Positions 56,501-64,000 of a stretch of DNA of 64,000 nt are shown here, in pieces. The stretch is from Mesorhabditis belari (taxonomy: Eukaryota; Nematoda; Chromadorea; Rhabditida; Rhabditidae). Made by a program: the position numbers and the translations under genes. The notes below the pieces were generated by a model, which was not told the DNA's origin, did not search any database, and saw only the letters and a program-made list of their open reading frames with translations. Location of the stretch: NCBI GenBank assembly GCA_958450365.1, contig CAUEEP010000730.1, positions 1,226,001-1,290,000 on the forward strand, read 5' to 3'. Numbering within the stretch: position 1 is the stretch's first letter; every line of letters starts with the position of its first letter.

Positions 56501-58026
56501 AATATTTTTAGTGCTTACTGATTTCTAGAGTTAGTTAGGACTAGACTAGAAATTTTCAGACAGCCTGCCGCGCTCTTCGATTTTTTTACTGCCCAAAGCT
56601 CCTTCGAGCTTGAAACCCGGTTCCCCCGCAAGCCCTTATTTTAAGTTTCATTTTGAATGCCTAAAATGAAGCCTAAAATCAGGGCTTGCTGGGGAACTGG
56701 GTTTCAATCTCGAAGGAGCTTTGGGCAGTAAAAAAATCGAAGAGCTAGGCAGACTCCCCGAGACAGCGAGGCAGACTCTGAAAATTTTGCCTGAACTCGT
56801 TAAGCAGGTCTAGCTAGGACTTTACAGAACTACTTCAAAGCGTACTGTACTGTACCTACTTTTTGTAATGTCTATCACTGTTAATGTTAGCTTTAGGGAT
56901 GATTATATAGATTATATAGATTATAAAAGTCATAAATATTACAAAAAACTTACTTTTGTACTCTCATCAACACCCGTTTGATCAATTTTTATCTAAAAAA
57001 GTCCAAATCTTTTCATAATCTTACTGTAGCTTACTGTAGAAGTAGTTGATTGCAATGGTGTCGAAAGTCCTTTATCGAAAATCTTGTACTTCATAGGTTT
57101 ACCTAAATCACAAATCAAAAACACTCAAAAGTTTTTACTCTGTTTCGAAATTTTAGAAATTTTCTTTGTCGTCTGATTCCCAAGAGTGCACAAGCCACAA
57201 AGCATCGGACAGTAATCCTAAATTCTTTAACTAAAAGCTGCAAGCAATTCTTAAAACTTTCAACATTTGCGCACACTCATCTTTTCGCTCTTCTTTACAA
57301 GAAACATATATTGATTCTTGGCAGAATTCTGGAATTTGAAATATTTTTGCAAACTCGAAGGTCAACTACCGCCACATTGGCCACAAGTTCTTCGACAAAA
57401 TTGCAGGGAATACCCGGGTCTCACCGCACAATCGTTTAGATTGCAATAGGGCGATTTGTCGATACATAAATCCTAAAAACTCAACTTTTTAGCATAAGCT
57501 CAAGAATTAAATTAAGCAGCCTAAATTAAGCAACCTAAATTAAGCAGACTAAATTAAGCAACCTAAATTAAGCAGACTAAATTAAGCAGCCTAAATTAAG
57601 CAACCTAAATTAAGCAGCCTAAATTAAGCAACCGAAGGCTGTAGCTATTGTATTGTTGAAAGCTAGAGATAAAAATTGAGAAAGATTTAAAATGGGATAT
57701 TTATTTAAACCAAAAGCAATTCAAATAATATCTAATAATCTCTTTGATTGCTTCTAAATAGCTTTCAAAGTTCTCTGAGAATAGTCACAAAAAGAAACTC
57801 TGATTGGCAACAAAATGAAAACCAACTTATTTCTTTTTAGAGTTCTCTTGTCTATTATCAGTTCGGTAATAGACAAGAGAACTCTTTATTTACTAAATTG
57901 AAGTCAAATTATCTAAAAGTTTTTATCAAGATAACCCTTTACCGGTGTGGAAGTGACCGGCTCTGATATCGTCGCATAGATTGTTGTCGAGATGAGTGAA
58001 AAGAGGCGAAAAACAGCGGGCAACAT
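53533..58026 (-). CDS. Secreted protein with five ShKT domains
   Basis: About 21 exons: 58026-57943, 57472-57370, 57328-57258, 57217-57139, 57102-57035, 56992-56954, 56426-about 56297, 56245-56164, 56123-56016, 55941-55878, 55485-55426, 55378-55276, 55235-55061, 54809-54675, 54605-54468, 54427-54355, 54317-54207, 54166-54109, 54068-53995, 53816-53738 and 53656-53533; about 650 residues. The signal peptide is MLPAVFRLFSLISTTIYA. Two ShKT modules are N-terminal (ending FCRRTCGQC and YCPMLCGLC) and three C-terminal (ending LCPVKCRNC, YCPRSCNLC and YCAKSCGFC), separated by a long Pro/Gln/Glu-rich linker. ShKT modules are six-Cys folds found in many nematode secreted and cuticle proteins; no enzyme domain is attached, so the role is unknown. 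The protein ends in a basic tail KEKKKAKTKRTK. Only the 56.30/56.25 kb junction fails in phase. Confidence 0.82.
55662..55862. repeat. Minisatellite, 15-bp unit, in ShKT-gene intron
   Basis: Thirteen nearly perfect units of AGCTATCCAAGCTCC. The unit length is a multiple of three, so several frames stay open on both strands, but good splice sites at 55877 and 55486 place it in an intron. Confidence 0.95.
56551..56787. repeat. Palindrome, about 100-bp arms
   Basis: Left arm TTTTCAGACAGCCTGCCG ... TTTACTGCCCAAAGCTCC; right arm GGAGCTTTGGGCAGTAAA ... GGCAGACTCTGAAAA. Lies in an intron of the ShKT gene. Confidence 0.88.
57510..57640. repeat. Minisatellite, 15-bp unit
   Basis: About eight units of CTAAATTAAGCAGCC/AACC in intron 1 of the ShKT gene. 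Confidence 0.93.
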
Positions 58027-59901
58027 CAGAATGCCTCCAATCAAACAAATCACGACGTGCTCCGAGCGGCGAGCCACAATGGTTTGAATAATTAAGTGAA
58101 TTGGGGGGAACCGTTAGCACTTTAAAGAGACCAAAATTCGCATATAACTTGAAAATGACAGTCAGTTGGAGTTGATCGCGTCAGTTGGAGTACAAGAATG
58201 TCAAGAGCAGAAAGGATGTGTATGTACCCGATTGAGAAAAGAAATTCCAAAGGTGGACGTGTGAAATTTGAGCCATCATTGGTGAGATGAAGGAGAAGGG
58301 ACTGTCCCTCTTCAGTCAGCCGCAGGGAAAAGATCTCGAGAGCCTTCCCGTCTTGTTAATTTGTTGTTTCAATCACGCTCAACCCCTACTTGGCCAATTC
58401 TCGACACGACTACTTTCTTGTTAGCTCCAAGATGAAATTTTTGTGGAAATATTGGTTGTCTACTGCAAAAGTACTGGTGACTTTAAAAGTTTAACTTTAA
58501 AATATGTGTGATATTTTTATAACAAAATCATAGGGCTCAGGATTAAGATTCAAGTCAGAAAGCTTACAAAATGTAGCCAAATCATTGGGAAAAGTTGTTC
58601 TCAAGAGGCTACCAGCTACAGCTATTGATACAATACCTACCAGCTTCAATACCAACAAATGGCATTGAAGTCTTCTCTTGAAAATTTCTGAACTTTAACC
58701 AATAAAAATTTTCCCATTGTCTTCAACCAGCTGGCGATTGATCTCTTTTTTTGTGTATTTGTTTGTTTGTTTGTTTGTGAACTTTCCTCTCCATCGATGC
58801 TTCCGGTTTCCGGATCAAAAGCTCTCAAAGAAAAGAATGGAAAAGAAATGATTTGCTTTGTGAAACCTCACAAATGATGTGATGACGACCTCAGCACAGA
58901 GCTTTCATATACTTTTGAGATTTTAATTTCATTACAGTTCAATTTCAATTTGATTTGAACATAGCCTAGACATTGCTTTTTACTGGCCAGCTTTGATAAC
59001 ATTGCTTTGTACTGGTCAGCTTTGACAACATTGCTTTGTACTAGCCAGCTTTGACAACGTGTTGACGTTGAACAATCAGTCTTAAAGTCAATCAATCCCG
59101 GTAAATTATTTGATAAACTGATTTACTTTAATCATTTCTACATAAAACTTTATCAAAACTTCTATTGCTACACCCACCAGCCAATAATTTAGTTTTATTA
59201 AGAATCAGTCTTAAATTCTTAAATTCAGACCTCTCCTTTCGGCTAATTTGTTCAGAATTTGTGCTCAAATATTAGTGTCTCTTTCAAAATATTTCAAAAG
59301 TTTCAAATTCAAATAGATTTGTAAAATTAGAACCTTCTGAACTTTGTATCTTGACGTGCAGTGATTTTAAAACTCCCGTTTGCAAGGATGCCAAGTATAG
59401 TGTACGTGTTCGCCTACTCGAACTACGATCCTCCTCGAGGTTTCTTTGATCTTTGAGGAGAAGTAGAAGAAAAAGAATAAAAGACAAAGGAAAGCCGTGC
59501 TCAAGTATGCTTGAATGAGACAAGACGAAAGTATACTTTCCCCAAAAATACTTTCCCTATTCTCTTTCACTTCTTTTTTTATCTTCTTGAACACATCCGC
59601 ACTACTCAAACGTCAGAGGTGACATTCTTGGTGTTAACTGATTGTTGTGATCGAAGTGTGTTCCCTTGAATTGACTCGTTTTCTAAAACGTGTCAATACT
59701 TGGAAACTATTGATATGTCGTAGCCGATTATGAATGAAATTTTTTGGCAAATCTTTCTAGTAGAGCAACCCTTTAATGTATGAGGACAATATTATATCAT
59801 CTTGTAGCGAATTGAATTCTGCGTCGATTGGTACCAAATTTGTGAGTTTAGGTTAAAAATTGCCGGCGCTACAACGTTTCATTCAAAATCGGCGGGACCC
59901 C

Positions 59902-60208
59902 CGTAGCCGATTATGAATGAGTGGGTCTAGGAGCGTCCAACCATCAAGTATTTAGTATCATTCAACGCAGAATCATTGATAATTATGTTAAATTTTTGAA
60001 ATTAGAAAGATTGGATAAAAAGAAAAAAAATTAGAGCAAAAAAACTGTTTGTTCAAGAGGAAACTTTGAAGCCCCATAATTTGTGTTCTTTTTATCCAAT
60101 CTTTCTAATTTCAAAAATTTAACATAATTATCAATGATTCTGCGTTGAATGATACTAAATACTTGATGGTTGGACGCTCCTAGACCCACTCATTCATAAT
60201 CAGCTACG
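59902..60208. repeat. Long palindrome, about 120-bp arms
   Basis: CGTAGCCGATTATGAATGAG ... GAAAGATTGGATAAAAAG, mirrored by CTTTTTATCCAATCTTTC ... CTCATTCATAATCAGCTACG. A further start (TCGTAGCCGATTATGAATGA) lies outside at about 59717, as if one more arm fragment were present. Confidence 0.92.
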
Positions 60209-60547
60209 ACAGATATATTGAATAAATCCTATTTATTTAACATATCTATTTACTGTATCTTTTGCTATTCTTTTTGTGCCTTTTTTACTGTGACTTTGAT
60301 TGGTCTTTTTTTTTACCTTCACTAGTAGATAAATTGATTAGATTAGGTGAAAGCTAAAGGTAGGATTATGATTTAAAAGTTGATATACTTTGATTGGTTT
60401 TTTTTTTCATTCCACTAATAACAAATGAATCTTGTGAGCAAAAATCAGCAAACAAAGCTCAGCAAAAGAATCAAAGGAGTAATTAAAAGTACGTTCACAA
60501 GACACAAGGGACCTTTTTAAAGCCAAAAAAAATCCAAAAATCCAAAA

Positions 60548-60698
60548 ATTCAATGTAAATCTTTCAATTGGTACTTTGACTTGTTTGAAATGTTTCACTC
60601 TATTATACGATGTTTGAAATGTTTCACTCTATCTCTATACGATACAGTGAAACATTTCAAACAAGTCAAAGTACCAATTGAAAGATTTACATTGAATT
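60548..60698. repeat. Near-perfect hairpin, about 55-bp arms
   Basis: AATTCAATGTAAATCTTTCA ... TTGTTTGAAATGTTTCACT, mirrored exactly; the arm end TGTTTGAAATGTTTCACTC is tandemly repeated in the loop. A smaller hairpin AATCCGCTT..AAGCGGATT lies at 60758-60783. Confidence 0.92.
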
Positions 60699-60801
60699 TT
60701 TATCCCAACCAGACTAATGAGACAGGAAAAGGGGAAGTTATAAACAGCCAAAAAAATCCGCTTAACAGCTTAAAAGCGGATTTTTCTTGCGTAGCTTTCC
60801 G

Positions 60802-60873
60802 GCTCTCGTGGTGCAGTCGGCAAGGCCCTTGTCTACAGCTTACACGATCCGGGTTCGACCCCTTTAGTGACTC
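60802..60873 (+). pseudogene. tRNA-like sequence
   Basis: A-box TGGTGCAGTCGGC and B-box GGGTTCGACCCC at tRNA spacing. Acceptor pairing is partial and the lower T stem is mismatched. Followed by CTTTGACTTTTTC, like the copy at 9.37 kb. Confidence 0.5.
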
Positions 60874-61182
60874 TCCACTTTGACTTTTTCAATTTTTATT
60901 TTAAATGGCACAACTACAATAAGGTTTTCTAAAGAAGTTTTAGCTTCATTGGTCAAAATAAGGCCAAGAAAATGCCCGTACAGACTGACGGACACTGCTC
61001 TTTTAAATATAGTAGATTTTATGGATTTCAAAGTTTATAGTGCAAAGTTTTCAAAACTTCAATCAAAACTCTCCCCAATTTGTGTATTGAAATGCTCAGC
61101 TTGATTTGCGCAAGTTTTCTCTTTGAAAAATTTTGTTCTAACGTTTTCGGTGCATATTTCTAATAGTTGATGCACCAGAACA

Positions 61183-61325
61183 GCATAAGCCTAAGCCTGA
61201 GCCTAAGCCTAAGCCTAAGCCTAAGCCTAAGCCTAAGCCTAAGCCTAAGCCTAAGCCTAAGCCTAAGCCTAAGCCTAAGCCTAAGCCTAAGCCTAAGCCT
61301 AAGCCTGAGCCTGAGCCTAAGCCTG
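61183..61325. repeat. Interstitial telomere-like array (TTAGGC)n
   Basis: About 23 units of GCCTAA (TTAGGC on the minus strand) with few GCCTGA variants. TTAGGC is the nematode telomere repeat. The flank TGAAAAATTTTGTTCTAACG on the right repeats the left flank TGAAAAATTTTGTTCTAACG, so the array sits within a short direct repeat. Confidence 0.93.
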
Positions 61326-62046
61326 AAAAATTTTGTTCTAACGTTTTCTCATACAAGTAAACAACAACAATATCTTCTATCGCTTGAACTCAATATTTTT
61401 TATCAACGAATTCCACCAAAACTTAAAAAATAGATAAGCTTTTCAGCAAATGATCCTCAACACTGATATCTCCTCCAAATCACGCGGGTTATCCAAGTTC
61501 AAGGTGATTGTTCCCTCATCTTCTCCCTCAACTCTTATCAAATCTTGTCTCAAAATCTCAATTCTCTTTTTGGAAACTCAAAAATTGACGAAATTGACTT
61601 ACTTTTCCCTGGATTTTCTCAAAAAACTTTTCAGGATAAAGTGCAAAACCGGAAAAATTTCCCTATCATCGAGAAAGTTTCCGCTCAAAACTCTCGGCTC
61701 AAAACTCTCCGCTTTCTATCACAAATTTTCTCAGTTATTTCAGGTCGAATGAGAGAAAAACGACCAAAATGACAAGACTTTGAGCGGCGAAATTTGGAGA
61801 GAATTTTAGTTGGATATTTTGAGGGATTTGAGATCAAAACTGGTTGACAGCTAACATAAGACAGATCAAATCAAGAGGAAAGAAAGAAGTGAGCGAGGAG
61901 GAGTCGTTGAGCGAGCTTTCAAACTTTCAAACGAGGTCCATCCCATCACACAGTCAAAATATTTTGACATTTAAACCATTTCGGATTTATTTTTAAGATA
62001 GAAAGCCAAGTCTAGATCAAACCAAGCCAAGTCTTGTTCTGTTTTA

Positions 62047-62285
62047 TGTCTAGATTGTTTTAGAACTCAACTTTCAAGCTTTAGAATGCTTTAGAAAGCT
62101 TTTTTTTTGTTGTCCATCTTTTGACGGCAAACATTCCTTTATAGTTCCTATTTAGTTCCTTTATAGTTCCTCTATAGTTCCTTTACTGTTCTGTTTTACG
62201 TCTAGATTGTTTTAGAACTCAACTTTCAAGCTTTAGAAAGCTTTCAATCTTTTTTTTTCTTGTCCATCTTTTGACGGCAAATTTT
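62047..62285. repeat. Tandem duplication, about 155-bp spacing
   Basis: GTCTAGATTGTTTTAGAACT ... TTGTCCATCTTTTGACGGCAA occurs at 62047-62130 and 62199-62282. Between them are TTTAGTTCC units like the array at 39.3 kb. Confidence 0.88.
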
Positions 62286-62933
62286 AGTCACGATAAATGA
62301 GTTTTATTTTTACTAACATGAACATTAGCATCAGTCAGGAAGAAGCAGGAACAGGAAGAAGCTATTTTTTTTGGACATGCCGAAACGGCAACGCACAGGA
62401 AATTAGCAAATTTAACTATTCTCAAAAAACCAAAAACTCGGAAGTCGACGCTGCTCTTTTTCGCTTTTTATCTTTGGTTTTGGCTAAAAATCATCAACTT
62501 ACCGTATTCTGATGTACTAATCGTTGCTTTTTGCTAAATTTTTCGTTCCATAGTGTATCCGAAACGAGTTAGCAGTGAAAGATCATTTTTTTTAGGTTTT
62601 GTTATTGATATTCTTTTGTTTAACTATAAGATTTGGTTTTTTATGTACTAATCGTTGCTTTTTGTTAAATTTTATCTCATTTTATCTAAGAAAAGATTTG
62701 TTTTTGATTTGTTATTGATAGAAATAAGAAAATCTTTCTTGAAGACATAAAAAGAACGAAATCTAATAGGTTAAATCAGTAAAGTTTTATCTCTATTTTA
62801 TTTTAATGTACTTTAATGTCTCTATTTTATTTTTATCTCTATTTTATTTCTTTTCTCATGATGTTTTCCTTTTCTCCATAAACACGAACAAAACAGAAAT
62901 CAATTAGCTCTCTTTCTTTGACAAAGATCATCA

Positions 62934-63110
62934 ATGACAATTTCTTTTCCTTTTTTGAAATCTTGTTATTGTTGTGGACAAGTTGCAGTGCGTATTTGTC
63001 AATGTAAAGAAACGACTCATTTTTGTGACGTAAAGAACGGGAAATTGAAGGAAAGAGTTGATGTTCTGCAACAAATGGAAGTTCCAGTAGAAAGGATAGA
63101 CTTACAATAA
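62934..63110 (+). CDS. Possible small Cys-rich protein, 58 residues
   Basis: ATG at 62934, stop at 63108. It contains a Cys-dense segment ([16 protein letters not shown], then THFCD) followed by a charged helix ([20 protein letters not shown]). The Cys spacing hints at a zinc-binding finger, such as half a B-box, but the remaining ligands are not evident. It may be an exon of a larger gene or chance. Confidence 0.25.
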   Translation: MTISFPFLKSCYCCGQVAVRICQCKETTHFCDVKNGKLKERVDVLQQMEVPVERIDLQ

Positions 63111-63327
63111 GAGTAGACTTACAATAAGAGTACAGTTTCCCCGAACAGTACATAACCGACGTGTACGGTTTAGGCTTCCCGAGACTCCGGTCCAGTCTAG
63201 CATCATCAATCGAGGTAGACTCGATAAAATAAATCCCTCCAATCGATTCCTTGACCCCAAAAACCTCGGGTACAAATTTAAAGCTGAATTCTTTTTGTAC
63301 AATCTACAAAAAGATTTTTGTAGATTG

Positions 63328-63555
63328 TACAAGCCTAAGCCTAAGCTTGAGCCTAAGCTTGAGCCTAAGCCTGAGTCTGAGCCTGAGTCTGAGCCTGAGT
63401 CTGAGCCTGAGTCTGAGCCTGAGTCTGAGCCTGAGTCTGAGCCTGAGTCTGAGCCTGAGTCTGAGCCTGAGTCTGAGTCTGAGCCTGAGTCTGAGCCTGA
63501 GTCTGAGCCTAAGCCTAAGCCTAAGCTTGAGACTAAGCCTGAGCCTAAGCCTTGA
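63328..63555. repeat. Degenerate telomere-like array
   Basis: Hexamer array of GCCTAA, GCCTGA, GTCTGA and GCTTGA. A 12-bp higher-order unit GCCTGAGTCTGA dominates the middle, while outer units stay close to GCCTAA. The left flank is a small palindrome: TTGTACAATCTACAAAAAG / CTTTTTG-like TTTTTGTAGATTGTACAA. Confidence 0.92.
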
Positions 63556-64000
63556 CTGTATTTATGCCTTAATTTTGATTGTATTTTGTATACAACTTGT
63601 ACATTTTGTTGAATTATTATTTTAGAAGAATGCTTCCATCAGATCAACACTCATTGATATCAATGAGAACTTTTCTCACTATAAAAAAAAACATTTCACT
63701 TAATCCAATACCTCGATTTCTTCACGTGAATGTACATCATTTAAGAATTTCAAAGTTTTGTGACGTTTTCTATTTGTTGAAAAGACACACTCGTTGCACC
63801 GATTTGTCAAGGAGTTCCAAGATACGGAAGGAGAAGATTTGAGGCAGAGATTACCGTATTTTCTCCTTCATTCGTCTGTTCATTCGGATTTCTCTATTTG
63901 GCGGGTCGAGATTTCAGGATTTCCCCAATTTTATGAGATTCATTGGAGAAAAAAAGGTGGCTACGTCACAAATGTCGCCTCGTCGAGTGTTTTGAGTGGA

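Larger units (their letters stand above)
58027..64000. other. Gene-poor right end: palindromes, telomere-like arrays, tRNA-like sequence
   Basis: Upstream flank of the ShKT gene, then a 31-bp repeat (58965-59060), palindromes (59902-60208 and 60548-60698), a tRNA-like sequence (60802-60873), a TTAGGC array (61183-61325), tandem duplications (62047-62285 and about 62515-62680), a small Cys-rich frame (62934-63110) and a degenerate telomere-like array (63328-63555). I see no multi-exon gene. Confidence 0.55.

Noticed and set aside
61167..61433. Long Leu-Ser or Gly-Leu repeat proteins across the 61.2 and 63.3 kb arrays
   Set aside because: These are translations of telomere-like hexamers, open in several frames because the unit is a multiple of three.
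61450..61772. Overlapping plus-strand frames of 75-100 codons after the telomere-like array
   Set aside because: Two frames are open at once with Ser/Lys/Phe bias and no splice context.

Overview
The window reads as nuclear DNA of a free-living type (rhabditid-like) nematode. The evidence is AT-rich sequence with many short introns ending in TTTCAG or TTTTAG, interstitial arrays of the nematode telomere unit TTAGGC, Tc1/mariner transposons with T-A target duplications, a FAT-1/FAT-2 class desaturase, a secreted protein with five ShKT domains, and nematode-style RING/B-box genes. I rebuilt genes by hand from exon reading frames, splice-site dinucleotides and phase. Almost none is a single open frame, so most long open frames in the window are accidental.

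Layout. 0.2-2.4 kb (-): a DHRS1-type short-chain dehydrogenase cut off by the window start. 2.4-7.9 kb: intergenic with dispersed repeats. 7.9-13.7 kb (+): a divergent protein kinase with a long unrecognised C-terminal region; its introns hold two tRNA-like sequences and a broken Tc1-family transposon. 13.7-18.2 kb: minisatellites and MITEs. 18.2-22.8 kb (+): a small degenerate-RING gene, then a RING/B-box/coiled-coil gene. 25.1-29.8 kb (-): a secreted Cys/Gln-rich protein with a chitin-binding-like domain. 29.8-34.9 kb: pyrimidine tracts, minisatellites and two internally deleted Tc1/mariner copies. 34.9-38.3 kb (-): a fatty-acid desaturase with all three histidine boxes. 39-42.6 kb: repeats and palindromes. 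42.6-49.0 kb (-): an anoctamin of the ANO8 type. 51.9-53.1 kb (-): a GOLGA7/Erf4-type palmitoylation cofactor. 53.5-58.0 kb (-): the five-ShKT secreted protein. 58-64 kb: palindromes, a tRNA-like sequence and telomere-like arrays, with no confident gene.

The genes are unrelated in pathway. The ShKT, GOLGA7-type and ANO8-type genes follow each other on the minus strand. The first two are only about 400 bp apart, which would fit a nematode operon, but the sequence alone cannot prove trans-splicing. The most striking feature is repeat load: at least three MITE families, seven long palindromes and more than twenty minisatellites, many inside introns. Several tracts (poly-T at 10.95-11.34 kb, poly-A at 21.18-21.37 kb, a G/C-homopolymer patch at 26.41-26.50 kb) look like poor long-read consensus and should be treated with caution.
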